Assembly: GCA_020404105.1 (NCBI GenBank)
Contig: JADBWH010000072.1
Location: forward strand, 1 to 64,000
DNA from: Pseudanabaena sp. M53BS1SP1A06MG
GTDB taxonomy: Bacteria > Cyanobacteriota > Cyanobacteriia > Pseudanabaenales > Pseudanabaenaceae
Reading direction: 5' to 3'
DNA: 64,000 bases
The notes under the pieces are model-generated. The model was not told the origin of the DNA, ran no database searches, and saw nothing but the letters and a program-made list of their open reading frames with translations. The position numbers were made by a program, and so were the translations under genes. Each line of letters begins with the position of its first letter. Positions within the stretch are counted from its first letter, which is position 1. Positions 11,101 through 18,633 of this stretch are shown here, piece by piece.

Positions 11101-11176
11101 ATCTATTGAGCATCCTGCGGAAATACCAGCAATATTTTTAGAAGAGTCACATTTAGTTACATCTAAGTTTCCATAA
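8144..11176 (+). CDS. Adenylate cyclase fused to a urea/amide-type binding-protein domain and PAS domains
   Basis: 1010 residues. Residues about 18-385 resemble the type I periplasmic binding fold of UrtA/AmiC/FmdD proteins (VKVGIMHFLSG-like start, VGTSSARKSLIPILE, WYPYAYEGLE), but there is no signal peptide, so this domain is probably a cytoplasmic ligand sensor. A coiled coil follows (about 445-515), then two PAS/PAC domains (about 520-645 and 645-770). The class III cyclase domain is at about 800-985. Its metal-binding Asp are D812 (FADIVDFT) and D856 (IGDAYM). K852 and D922 (IYDLWGDAVN) fit adenylate rather than guanylate specificity, and transition-state N929 and R933 are present. Likely product is cAMP from ATP in response to a small amide-like ligand. 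The ligand is inferred. Confidence 0.9.
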   Translation: MNQETKSLNTESNQGTNVIKVGIMHFLSGCLGAREVLVKDATLMAIAEINQSGGVLGKTIEPVVFDLSPHEQNIASQVKYFIDKFRISNLFGVGTSSARKSLIPILEKRHVQLWYPYAYEGLEFSKNVFYTGACPNQVVQPVITWLSQNKGDRIYIIGNDSIYSHTVNKIIRAQVKQQNGLLLREDYVPQNIHEYRENITKIKNTAPDIVINTLTPENSIPFLQQYVNADIKARDIPVLSLRLTEVELHQLTQSLYPSSLAGHLISANYFQVLDNPQNQEFLHKAAVWFNADNGAVPVVNTLMQAAYIQVFLWKSAVEVAQTFDVEIVREAAYDQSLLAPAGKITMEHNHHISTACRIAEVTSTGKLEIVYTIDPIKPMPWLGVEELQSSNASVVTEILAEIPKNIHQTWQMDKDSQELEFMITELLSRGQGKGRNQLAPEITRAAMSKLFKANQRLLKAQSDLLNVEGALREANELLEQRIEQRTIQLQKTIKRLQNEAAERQQAEILLRESQQRFSAIADNVPGVVYRAVLHPNGEVSMPYISPRTQEIFGISVEEFSEHLEWVFDMTHPEDRAQLNEIVYKSAEELSFFEHEYRVSSLFVNVKWVRIISQPHRNENGDIVWDGVIIDISHQKQIEESLRTAEERYRSIFEHAIEGIFQAQPDGCYINANPALAKIHGYESTDALLTGAAFDEYRLFVEPEHYREFLHQIATNGSVVSFETLAYKRDRSIIWILISASANYDDHGNFVSYEGIVQDITERKQSEQALKAEQEKSESLLLNILPKAIVHQLKHGDSTIASRSDNVTILFADIVDFTELATNISPNELVNKLNGIFSSFDRLADQFGLEKIKTIGDAYMVVGGLPTSRPDHAEAIAEMALAMQREIANFNRSDDGSPFRLRIGINTGSVVAGVIGIRKFIYDLWGDAVNLASRMESHGLAGGIQVTETTYELLKHNYSFWHRGKVFIKGRGEMETYMLLESKSQSKSIEHPAEIPAIFLEESHLVTSKFP

Positions 11177-11222
11177 AAGAATGGGTACTATTGACTCTAT
11201 TCTTTTATGACTTACAGCTCGT

Positions 11223-11280
11223 AGCGCTTTAAAAAACAGAGAAATTTTTTAAAGCGCTGAGAATCCGCGCTTTAAAAAAT
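11223..11280. terminator. Palindromic terminator after the cyclase gene
   Basis: AGCGCTTTAAAAAA and TTTTTTAAAGCGCT form a stem at 11223-11258, and a further partial copy (GCGCTTTAAAAAA) follows at 11267. It lies between two convergent genes and could terminate both. Confidence 0.65.
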
Positions 11281-11290
11281 AATTCAATTC

Positions 11291-12064
11291 TTACGCCGCT
11301 ATTGTTTCGAGATTGACTTCAAATCGTTCCCAAGGCTTGGGTTCGATAATTTGGGTAGCAAGGTTATTCGCCGCCAAGAGCGCTCGTAAGGATTCAACAG
11401 TGCCTTCTGCTTTCAAAAACTTGAGCAAAAAGCCACTGAACCTCAAATCACCACCTGCGGCAGTGGGTAAGATGAACTGAGGCTTCAGCCACTGAGCTAC
11501 TTTTAGGGCACTCTGTTGACCTTTAATGACTGTACCGATCAGAGGCAGTTTTAAATCAATAGTTGGTGTAATTACTACATCAACAGGCGAGAATTCTTGG
11601 ATCGATTTCGTATGATATCCATGAGGTTCGTAATAAATAGCAGTTCCTGCTAATAAGTCTCGTAAAATATAGCCATTCTCCATGGTTGTAGGGCCAGTCG
11701 GAGAACCAATTACAGCTCTGATTTCCAAGAGATGAGGGATACTAAATACTTCATCATGATTAAGGGCTGTAACTTTTGTATAGCCTAGATTCTTGACCAC
11801 TTTTGCAGCACTAGGTGAACCAATGACAGGAATTTGGCGATCAAGTTGCTGCAATGTCGCTGGATGTGCGTGATCTTCTAATCCTTGAGATAGCAGAATC
11901 AAATCAATATTTTTGGGGATTTCTCTAGGTGTGAGACGATCAGATTTAAAGAACCATGCGGCATTCCCAAACATCAGTGAACCAACTAGCCAAGGATCGA
12001 GCAAAATGCGTTTATCTGCAATTTCGATGAGCCATGAATTACTGTCTAGCCATGTTAAATACAT
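11291..12064 (-). CDS. Metallo-beta-lactamase-fold hydrolase, UlaG-like, atypical metal site
   Basis: This 257-residue protein begins MYLTWLDSNSWLIEIADKRILLDPW, the usual opening of UlaG/L-ascorbate-6-phosphate lactonase-like members of the metallo-beta-lactamase superfamily. The region that should read THxHxDH is SQGLEDHAHPATL, so the first His pair is altered and only part of the metal site remains. A later HGYHTKS and the end segment LPTAAGGDLRFSGF are also present. The family is common in cyanobacteria, but the substrate is unknown. It is monocistronic and convergent with the cyclase. Confidence 0.75.
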   Translation of the reverse strand: MYLTWLDSNSWLIEIADKRILLDPWLVGSLMFGNAAWFFKSDRLTPREIPKNIDLILLSQGLEDHAHPATLQQLDRQIPVIGSPSAAKVVKNLGYTKVTALNHDEVFSIPHLLEIRAVIGSPTGPTTMENGYILRDLLAGTAIYYEPHGYHTKSIQEFSPVDVVITPTIDLKLPLIGTVIKGQQSALKVAQWLKPQFILPTAAGGDLRFSGFLLKFLKAEGTVESLRALLAANNLATQIIEPKPWERFEVNLETIAA

Positions 12065-12138
12065 AAATTGCCTACGTTATTCTTTGCGTTGGTAACTGTG
12101 CTAACAATATTGTAACGAATTGTTCACAAAGACTGCTA

Positions 12139-12169
12139 CAAAAAACCCGCAGGAAGAATTCTTGCGGGA
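12139..12169 (-). terminator. Intrinsic terminator for the small Cys-rich gene
   Basis: Read on the minus strand it is a CCCGCA...TGCGGG stem followed directly by six T. It lies about 20 bases downstream of the stop of the 37-residue ORF at 12190-12303 and is oriented to end that transcript. Confidence 0.8.
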
Positions 12170-12189
12170 GAAATTATGTAGATACGTCG

Positions 12190-12303
12190 CTAGTAGTTGT
12201 AGTATCGTTTTTTCTTCAACTGTTCGCAGTGATAGTCCTCACATCTAGCTCGCGATCTTAAATCACTATTTCTGTGACTGCGATCACAATCGCTACAGTG
12301 CAT
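12190..12303 (-). CDS. Small Cys-rich protein (37 residues)
   Basis: An ATG-to-TAG frame encodes MHCSDCDRSHRN, a basic middle, CEDYHC and a Lys/Arg/Tyr-rich tail (KKKRYYNY). The CxxC plus CxxxxC arrangement with nearby His suggests a single zinc- or metal-binding knuckle. Support for a real gene is the cysteine pattern and a well-formed intrinsic terminator on the same strand directly downstream. No strong Shine-Dalgarno is visible. I do not recognise the family. Confidence 0.5.
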   Translation of the reverse strand: MHCSDCDRSHRNSDLRSRARCEDYHCEQLKKKRYYNY

Positions 12304-12331
12304 TGCGATGAATTAACAACGACATAAATTT

Positions 12332-12412
12332 GGTAGTGCTGCAAAGTAATTTTTTAAGTAATTGTGTTGCGGGCGCTTCGCACCCTCAACACAATTACAT
12401 TTCATGACTATC
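12332..12412 (+). repeat. Family 1 MITE-like repeat, copy A (degenerate)
   Basis: It starts GGTAGTGCTGCAAAGTAATT, has a central GTGTTGCGGGCGC/CACCCTCAACAC palindrome and ends CATGACTATC. The central arms are mismatched compared with the copy at 31607. Confidence 0.8.
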
Positions 12413-12505
12413 ATAAATATTTGAAAGTGTTGCAAAACATTACCTTTAAATATTTATCGAAAAATTTGGGTAGCCCCCGTCCTTCTATGACGGCTTTATA
12501 TTGAC

Positions 12506-12552
12506 TATAGCGTTTACCAGTCTGGTGAAGTACAGGTTTGATTCCCCGTCTT
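12506..12552 (+). repeat. Family 3 MITE-like repeat, partial copy
   Basis: TATAGCGTTTACCAGTCTGG, then TGAAGTACAGGTTTGATTCC, matches (reverse-complemented) the right half of the complete element at 63791-63885. The second arm is decayed here. Confidence 0.7.
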
Positions 12553-12943
12553 TTGCAGGAAATTAAACAACCAAGCACTAATTTTTTCGTGGTCTTTCTT
12601 TTTTGATGTTTGGTTCTCTCAAAGCCTCTAGAAATACTCTGGAGTTGATCTCGAAGCAGATCAGATTGGCATAGATGTTTATATGAATGACACATCTACC
12701 TTGGTCAGAAAATGTCTATACAATTGAAGATCTTCAATTTGGTGAAGGTGAAGAATATTAAAAATAAAACTTAAATGTTCATATTTAGCTCTACTCTTTA
12801 AGTTTTGTTTTTAGTGTTTTTCTAAGGTGATTTTGCTAGTATTGTTCGCATAAATTGTAGTGCGGGCACTAAAACCTAACAATTTAATTCATTTAGGTTT
12901 TATTTAGACTTGCAGAGCATTCCTACAGATATTGGCAACAACC

Positions 12944-13618
12944 ATGACTCCTAATTTAGGTGGGCAAAAAGAAACATCTGAAGATATATCTCTCTTTGAT
13001 TCTCAGGTACTAAAAGAGCAACTGCATTATTACAAATGTTTGCTTAGTGATTTGCTTGCTTTATCTAGGGCTTTGTCGAGTACTGACGACTTAAGGAATT
13101 TTTTGACGTTATCCTTAGAGGCTACGCGGAAAATGACTATGAGTGATGCAGGTAGCATTTATCTGATTGATCGCTCTGCTCCCGTGCATACGGTCTGTTT
13201 TGAAGTTTCTCAAAATTCTTCCCAGCCCGATCGCTCACTAGTTAACTTTGCTGTGCCACTAAATCAAGACAGCATTGTTGGCTATGTGGCGCTAACCGGA
13301 GAAACTCTGAATCTGTCGGATGTTCATGACTTACCAGAGAATGCTAGCTATCGCCATCATAAAACCTTTGATTACGACATTGAATATCACACTCGCTCAG
13401 TTTTGGCAGTACCGATGTTTGATTCACAAAAAAGAACAATTGGTGTGTTTCAGCTAATAAATCGTAAAGTTCAAGATATTTCAATTACAAAAGAAAATGC
13501 ACATGAGGTCACGCTTGCCTATTCAGCATTCGATGAAAAATTGTTGCTAGCGATCACTAGTCAGGTGTCTCTATATATCGAACGATCCCTACTTCTTGGA
13601 CAGGGCTTTAAGGCTTAA
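12944..13618 (+). CDS. GAF-domain protein
   Basis: About 224 residues. After a short N-terminal stretch and an amphipathic helix (about 25-55), a GAF domain fills about 55-215. Its features are DAGSIYLI, an SIVGYVALTGETLNLSDV segment, and RSVLAVPMFD...IGVFQLINR. There is no output domain and no obvious chromophore-binding Cys in the usual bilin position. It is likely a small-ligand sensor or a partner of a larger regulator. The frame is open from a TTG at 12932. I chose the ATG at 12944 since it is the first strong start codon. It is not part of an obvious operon. Confidence 0.8.
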   Translation: MTPNLGGQKETSEDISLFDSQVLKEQLHYYKCLLSDLLALSRALSSTDDLRNFLTLSLEATRKMTMSDAGSIYLIDRSAPVHTVCFEVSQNSSQPDRSLVNFAVPLNQDSIVGYVALTGETLNLSDVHDLPENASYRHHKTFDYDIEYHTRSVLAVPMFDSQKRTIGVFQLINRKVQDISITKENAHEVTLAYSAFDEKLLLAITSQVSLYIERSLLLGQGFKA

Positions 13619-13745
13619 TCGCACCTAAGTATTTATACTTAGGTGTAGATGGCTGTTCTGAACTAAGTATAAGGAATTCCCATCTTTTCCTATAAGATTG
13701 AACATAGGATAAATTATTAGATATTTATACGGAGTTATTTTATTT

Positions 13746-13862
13746 ATGCTCACTTTAAAAATAGTGGTCTACATCACCGTCATATTCTTCATCAGTTTGT
13801 TTGTGTTTGGTTTCCTTAACAGTGATCCTTCTCGTAATCCTGGTAACAGAGACCTCGAATAA
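13746..13862 (+). CDS. psbI: Photosystem II reaction centre protein I
   Basis: A 38-residue frame reads [20 protein letters not shown], then [13 protein letters not shown] and RDLE. This matches the PsbI pattern: one transmembrane helix, then FGFL..DP.RNP and a C-terminal DLE. PsbI is a single-span subunit next to D1 and CP43 and helps photosystem II assembly. Length is exactly typical. The gene stops two bases before the start codon of the downstream ABC exporter. Confidence 0.95.
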   Translation: MLTLKIVVYITVIFFISLFVFGFLNSDPSRNPGNRDLE

Positions 13863-13864
13863 TA

Positions 13865-15658
13865 GTGATAAACACTTCCAAAGCTAGCTCTGCTCAGGCT
13901 CAATATGTAAATCGTTCTAACATTAATGATTGGCGATTGCTGTTGAGTCTATGGCCTTATGCAAAACAAAATTCTCAGAAGCTAATCATATCGCTATTTT
14001 TACTTGTACCTTTGTCGATCGCTAGTGCGGTGCAGCCGATTCTTGTGCAGCAGGCGATCGACGGTCCAATTAAAAGTGGCAATTTGTTTGGTTTACGCTG
14101 GATTTGTGTGATTATTTTGCTCACAATTGCAGTGCGACTCATGTTTCAGGCATGGCAGGGCTACTTGGTGCAAGAAGTTGGACAAAAAATCACAGCAGAT
14201 ATCCGCCGAGATTTATTTCAGCATGTGACCTCGCTCTCGACCAATTTCTTTGATCGGACTCCTGTCGGTAAACTGATTACACGCTTAACTAGTGATGTTG
14301 AGGCGTTAGGTGATGTGTTTGCAACAGGGGCTGTCGGGGTGCTTAGTGATCTTGCCGCGATCGCCACCATTGCCGTATTTATGTTTTTGCTGCGGTGGGA
14401 CTTAGCTCTACTGTTGGTGATGATGGTCTTACCCGTCACTGCTCTGATCGTCTATTTTCAGTACGAATATCGCAAGGCAAATTTTAAAGCTCGTGATCGC
14501 CTATCGGAACTTAACTCGATTCTCCAAGAAAACATTATTGGCGTAAATATCGTTCAGCTATTTCGTCGTGAAAAATTTAACTCGGATCAACATCTTAAAG
14601 TTAACCAGCAGTATGTTGATGAGGTAAATCGCACGGTCTTCCATGATTCGGCAGTATCCGCAACACTAGAATGGATCGCCCTAGTGGCGATCGCAGGTGT
14701 ACTCTGGCTCGGTGGTGGGCAAATTGTGCAGAATAATCTCACTTTTGGCGAGCTTTCAGCATTTATTCTATTTTCGCAGCGTCTCTTTGACCCAATCCGT
14801 CAGCTAGCTGAGAAATTTACTACGATTCAGTCAGGATTTACAGCAGTTGAGCGAATCAATGCAATTCTCCAAGAACCCATTGAAATTCGTGATCCTGAAC
14901 ATCCTAAAGTTTTACCCCTTGATGGCACGGGGGAAATTTGTTTTGACCATGTATGGTTTGGTTATAAGCCCGATGAATATGTGCTTAAGGATCTTAACTT
15001 TACGCTGAAGGCTGGAGAAAAAATTGCGCTCGTCGGTCCAACTGGGGCAGGTAAAAGTTCAATTATTCGTTTAATATCGCGACTATATGAGCCAACTAAG
15101 GGTCGAATTTTAATCGATGGCATTGATATTCGTGAGATCAGTCAAGCTGAGCTACGTCGATATATTGGTGTGATCTTACAGGATGCTTTTTTATTCTCTG
15201 GGGATATTAAGGAAAATATTACGCTCGGTGAAGACTATGCGATCGAACAAGTGATTGAATCTGCTGAATTAATGAATGTCGATCGCTTTATCAAAGATTT
15301 ACCCGAAGCCTATGCAACCCAAGTACGAGCACGTGGCACAAATCTCTCTGGTGGGCAAAAGCAATTACTCGCCTTTGCCAGAGCCGCAATCCGCGATCCC
15401 CGCATTTTAATTCTTGATGAGGCAACCGCTAGCCTTGATGTCAGTACCGAATTTTTGATTCAACAGGCGTTAGATCGTTTATTGCGCGATCGCACTACGA
15501 TCATCATCGCCCACCGCTTATCGACAATCCGCAATGTGGATCGCATTCTTGTACTTAAGCAAGGCGAAGTTATCGAATCAGGCAATCATGAGCAGTTAAT
15601 TAATCAACAAGGTTTGTATGCAAGCTTGTATCAACTAGAAATGATGGCAACCCATTAA
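13865..15658 (+). CDS. ABC exporter half-transporter (MsbA/multidrug type)
   Basis: 597 residues: an N-terminal six-helix exporter membrane domain (about 25-330) fused to an ATPase domain (about 350-590). The ATPase has Walker A GPTGAGKS, Q loop LQDAFLF, signature LSGGQKQ, Walker B ILILDEATA and H loop IIAHRLS. Such half-transporters work as homo- or heterodimers exporting lipids, drugs or peptides. The substrate cannot be told from sequence. Translation starts at a GTG two bases after the psbI stop, so the two are probably cotranscribed and may be translationally coupled. Confidence 0.92.
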   Translation: MINTSKASSAQAQYVNRSNINDWRLLLSLWPYAKQNSQKLIISLFLLVPLSIASAVQPILVQQAIDGPIKSGNLFGLRWICVIILLTIAVRLMFQAWQGYLVQEVGQKITADIRRDLFQHVTSLSTNFFDRTPVGKLITRLTSDVEALGDVFATGAVGVLSDLAAIATIAVFMFLLRWDLALLLVMMVLPVTALIVYFQYEYRKANFKARDRLSELNSILQENIIGVNIVQLFRREKFNSDQHLKVNQQYVDEVNRTVFHDSAVSATLEWIALVAIAGVLWLGGGQIVQNNLTFGELSAFILFSQRLFDPIRQLAEKFTTIQSGFTAVERINAILQEPIEIRDPEHPKVLPLDGTGEICFDHVWFGYKPDEYVLKDLNFTLKAGEKIALVGPTGAGKSSIIRLISRLYEPTKGRILIDGIDIREISQAELRRYIGVILQDAFLFSGDIKENITLGEDYAIEQVIESAELMNVDRFIKDLPEAYATQVRARGTNLSGGQKQLLAFARAAIRDPRILILDEATASLDVSTEFLIQQALDRLLRDRTTIIIAHRLSTIRNVDRILVLKQGEVIESGNHEQLINQQGLYASLYQLEMMATH

Positions 15659-15666
15659 AAAACAGA

Positions 15667-16068
15667 TTATTGTATTGGATAAAATTTAGCAGCAGCAGCT
15701 AATTTTAGTGCAATTACCTTCTGTTCTGGCTTCTCAAGAGGAAATCCTTTAATATTGACGTGATTGGGGTTGTCTGGTGTGGGGTCTGCAACTACTTTCA
15801 AAGAGCCAACTTTACATTTAATTGTCTCAATGTCAGCTCTACCATAAAGAGTTTTACTTAGTTTTTTAGCCGTTTTCTCACCTAACGATACAACCTCTTC
15901 AATAGTCGCATCAAGGTATCTGGTTAAAGATAATTCCTGATATGGATGTGGCATAAACAGTTCAGGCTTAGCAGTTTGATCACTAGAGCGAAAGTGGCTA
16001 CTTTGCATTGCATATCGGGCTAAGATTTTGTCATCATTAACATCAGGGACATGATTAGCATCGATCAT
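15667..16068 (-). CDS. Uncharacterised small protein, third gene of a TIGR04255-type cassette
   Basis: 133 residues, soluble, no membrane segment. I see the blocks LFMPHPYQELSLTRY, GEKTAKKLSKTLYGRA, LKVVADPTPDNPNHVNIKGFP and VIALKLAAAAKF. From memory this resembles a widespread family of small proteins of unknown function with the same PP-x-ELSV and NHxNIxGxP blocks, often found in accessory regions. I give it no function. It starts five bases after the stop of the preceding gene on the minus strand. Confidence 0.75.
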   Translation of the reverse strand: MIDANHVPDVNDDKILARYAMQSSHFRSSDQTAKPELFMPHPYQELSLTRYLDATIEEVVSLGEKTAKKLSKTLYGRADIETIKCKVGSLKVVADPTPDNPNHVNIKGFPLEKPEQKVIALKLAAAAKFYPIQ

Positions 16069-16073
16069 GCTCT

Positions 16074-16532
16074 TTAAACCGTTATTCCCTTAACTTTATT
16101 GATCAATCCCAAGATAACTTGGGGTATTTCTCCCCAAAAATCCTCCGATCCTTGCTCAGATTCTTCATCAAAAAGAGCTGCGTAATACAATATACCTTCG
16201 TGGCTAATGCTAACTGAAAGTATCCATCGCGGATTTCTGTACCATTCCAGAGTTAAATGACCATCTGGCTCAGCCCCAACTGAAGGCAAAGGGTAACCTA
16301 GAGGCAATGCATGAATGAACAAATAAGCCTTATATAAAGTTGCCTTTTGAACAGCAAAAGCATTATAGCCATCCCAATTGGGAGATTTACACTCTTCCCA
16401 AAAAGCAACTAGCTCGTTATACGCTGATCGCTTACCCAAAGTCACAGACTGATCAAAGTACTCTGTTTGCTTTTGGGTAGTTGCGTCAATATAAACAGCA
16501 GTTTCTGTATTTCCCCGTATAGCTGTGATCAT
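16074..16532 (-). CDS. Uncharacterised protein, second gene of the cassette
   Basis: 152 residues, soluble. The middle has SPNWDGYNAFAVQKATLYKA and PSVGAEPDGHLTLEWY, then WILSVSISHEGILYYAALFD. The NWDGY.A, a helix, P.V....DG...LEW and an alternating beta pattern recur in small accessory-region proteins near toxin-like genes, but I cannot name the family. It lies three bases from the TIGR04255-like gene upstream and five from the next gene, so it is part of a three-gene operon. Confidence 0.75.
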   Translation of the reverse strand: MITAIRGNTETAVYIDATTQKQTEYFDQSVTLGKRSAYNELVAFWEECKSPNWDGYNAFAVQKATLYKAYLFIHALPLGYPLPSVGAEPDGHLTLEWYRNPRWILSVSISHEGILYYAALFDEESEQGSEDFWGEIPQVILGLINKVKGITV

Positions 16533-16535
16533 GAC

Positions 16536-17312
16536 TTAACTCCCAAAATTATTTAAGGCGGTATCAGTTATATTGCTAAAAAATATTTTATTCTTAAGCC
16601 AACGCATTTCAGCAAGTTGTTGGTTTAAATCATCCCGAATACTAGAAACCTCATTTGTAAATACATCAATATCTACAATTAGGGCTTGCTCACTTCCTGC
16701 TCCAGATTGATTGGGTTGGATAGTACGAACTAAGTTAATTTGATAGGGATAACCAGCAACTTGGTAAGTATCTTGATAAAAAAACGATCTTGGAGATATT
16801 GCTAGCCCAGAAAGTGTATATGAATCACTTGTAAGATAGGTTGAGATTGACTCATCTTGTTTGACAAGAATTCGGTTAATGAATCGTACTCCTAAGCGGC
16901 GAGTTGTTTCTGGCTCTGCTAATTCTACAAAAGTATTCCAAATCCGTAATGCTTCGTTCTTGAAGTTTTCCCACCCTTCATAAGATTTAATCCTACTAAA
17001 AGCAATTCCCGTATTGTTAAATTGAGCTACATAATTTTGTGAGATGTTTTCAAGCCTAAAACCACTCCATTGTGTTTTTTGCAAGAATTGAGGCATATCA
17101 CTTGGTGTATCTATCTTAACCTCAACACCATACTGAGGTTGGATAATAGGGTAATCAGGTAAACGATTGGTTAACTTTTCTTTTAATGATGTTTGTTCTA
17201 GTGACTTACTGGTAGGAGCATCCCAATGAATTACGGCCTCTAAGATAGGTGAGTTCGTTAGACTTGGAAATTTTTCACTAAAATTGATAGCAAATTGAGA
17301 TGGCGCAGACAT
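16536..17312 (-). CDS. TIGR04255-like protein, first gene of the cassette
   Basis: 258 residues. The opening (FPSLTNSPILEAVIHWDA), the mid-protein TRRLGVRFINRI and the end (IRDDLNQQLAEMRWLKNKIFFSNIT) fit the sporadically distributed TIGR04255 family, whose function is unknown. In the family pattern, PPIxEAV, a GVRYIN-type strand and a conserved C-terminal helix plus strand recur. It is the promoter-proximal gene of a tight minus-strand operon with two other unknowns. Sporadic distribution and the compact operon suggest an accessory, possibly defensive, system (inference). Confidence 0.8.
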   Translation of the reverse strand: MSAPSQFAINFSEKFPSLTNSPILEAVIHWDAPTSKSLEQTSLKEKLTNRLPDYPIIQPQYGVEVKIDTPSDMPQFLQKTQWSGFRLENISQNYVAQFNNTGIAFSRIKSYEGWENFKNEALRIWNTFVELAEPETTRRLGVRFINRILVKQDESISTYLTSDSYTLSGLAISPRSFFYQDTYQVAGYPYQINLVRTIQPNQSGAGSEQALIVDIDVFTNEVSSIRDDLNQQLAEMRWLKNKIFFSNITDTALNNFGS

Positions 17313-17455
17313 AATAACTTTTTAATTTCTAGAGCTGCAATGTATCAACTCGATTTTTGTCAACATGCCTACAGTGTACTTTTTAAACTACCACAAGTTT
17401 TGTGAACAATTGCTAATTTACAAATTAGTGTAAATAAACGAATATTTTTTAAGTT

Positions 17456-17914
17456 TTAACGATTTTTCATGACTCTTTCGATATCGCGTTTATCATCACG
17501 TTTTTTCATATCTTCGCGCTTATCGTGGAGTTTCTTCTGTCTGACTAAGGCTAAATCCACCTTGATCCAGCCATCCTTTTGATAAACCTTAAGGGGGACG
17601 AGAGTTAATCCCTTTTGTTGTACTGCTACGATCAACTTACGAATTTCATCCTTATGCATTAATAGCCGACGGGTACGGGTTGGCTCATGGTTAAAGTACA
17701 AGCTGGTAGTGTGATGTGGAGCAATGTACATATTCAGCAGCATAATCTGCCCATTGCGGACAATGCCATAGGCATCCCTTAAGTTTCCTTTGCCCGCTTT
17801 AATTGATTTAACTTCAGTACCAAGTAGCTCGATCCCCGCTTCGTGGGTTTCGAGAATTTCGTAATTAAATCTAGCTTGCCTATTTTCAGCGAGAACACGA
17901 TAATAATTTGCCAT
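17456..17914 (-). CDS. smpB: SsrA-binding protein SmpB
   Basis: SmpB binds tmRNA and delivers it to stalled ribosomes for trans-translation. The 152-residue protein has the hallmark ENRQARFNYEILETHEAGIELLGTEVKS opening region, KGNLRDAY, and LNMYIAPHH. The disordered, Lys/Arg-rich tail that reaches the decoding site (KLHDKREDMKKRD) is also there. Length is normal. It follows the 114-residue gene on the minus strand by 20 bases. Confidence 0.97.
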   Translation of the reverse strand: MANYYRVLAENRQARFNYEILETHEAGIELLGTEVKSIKAGKGNLRDAYGIVRNGQIMLLNMYIAPHHTTSLYFNHEPTRTRRLLMHKDEIRKLIVAVQQKGLTLVPLKVYQKDGWIKVDLALVRQKKLHDKREDMKKRDDKRDIERVMKNR

Positions 17915-17934
17915 TTATTCCCATTACAAACTGT

Positions 17935-18279
17935 CTAATATCCCGAAGTTTCTAATAGTTTCCATTCCCTACTATCAATGAATGCCTTAGAGATGCGATC
18001 AGAGATACCTTGACAGTGATTATTGATACGCAGTGGTAATTCGGCGTTTTTGGTAACGCTAGTCAATTTCACTTGATTGCCTTCGATTTCTGAGCGATGG
18101 ATCAATACTTCTACAGTCACGATTTTGGCGTGAGCGGTGGTTTCTGTCTCTTGAGCAATTACATAGTCATCGGTTTCGTAGGTAATTACCAAGCCACAGG
18201 ACTCCAATGTTTGAACAATCGTTGAAAGCAAATTTTCGGGAGCAATTTCAACTAAGAAATGTTGAGTGTATCTAGCCAT
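17935..18279 (-). CDS. Conserved small protein upstream of smpB
   Basis: 114 residues, soluble, predicted alternating beta strands and one helix (MARYTQHFLVEIAPENLLSTIVQTLESCG...). No catalytic motif is visible. Such proteins occur in cyanobacteria, but I do not know a function. It is only 20 bases from smpB on the same strand and they are likely cotranscribed. Confidence 0.75.
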   Translation of the reverse strand: MARYTQHFLVEIAPENLLSTIVQTLESCGLVITYETDDYVIAQETETTAHAKIVTVEVLIHRSEIEGNQVKLTSVTKNAELPLRINNHCQGISDRISKAFIDSREWKLLETSGY

Positions 18280-18633
18280 AAATCATCAAAACAACTGGTT
18301 AGGCTAGCAGTTTACTAGTCCTTGTCTACAAACCTTTTTTAAGTGCCATAGATCTATCATCAGCTATATCATTTTAGGACATAAGCATTTTAAGTGATAT
18401 AGACATTACAGCCTAACCATCATAAACCAACGTGTACTTGTATTGTTTATGGATATGGGACAAAAGTAAGTTCGGTATATTTGCAAATGGGCTTTAGGAG
18501 AGGATTTGTATCGTAAATCCTCTCCTAAAGCTGATAACTAAAATACTCTCTATTTGGAAGTTCACCCTATTGGGCAATCTTCCACAAACCCTTTAGGATT
18601 GCTATATTTATTGGAGAATTGGAGTGAGCGAAC
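18280..18633. other. Divergent intergenic region with a hairpin
   Basis: It holds the divergent promoters of the small gene and of the protein kinase. At about 18489-18532 a palindrome (GGGCTTTAGGAGAGGATTTG, then ATCGTAAATCC...TCCTAAAGC) resembles the core of the family 2 repeats. No gene is seen. Confidence 0.6.

Larger units (their letters stand above)
12304..12943. other. Gene-free repeat-rich region
   Basis: It holds a family 1 repeat (12332-12412), a degenerate family 4 hairpin (about 12415-12460) and a partial family 3 repeat (from 12506). An open frame on the minus strand (12411-12695) is produced by these repeats and is not called. From 12700 to 12943 I see only the AT-rich leader of the GAF gene. 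Confidence 0.6.

Noticed and set aside
12530-12552. tRNA-like T-loop (GGTTTGATTCC)
   Set aside because: No acceptor or anticodon stem could be found around it. It is part of the family 3 repeat.
12411-12695. 94-residue minus-strand frame
   Set aside because: It is made of family 4 and family 3 repeat sequence read backwards. No protein-like pattern or ribosome site.
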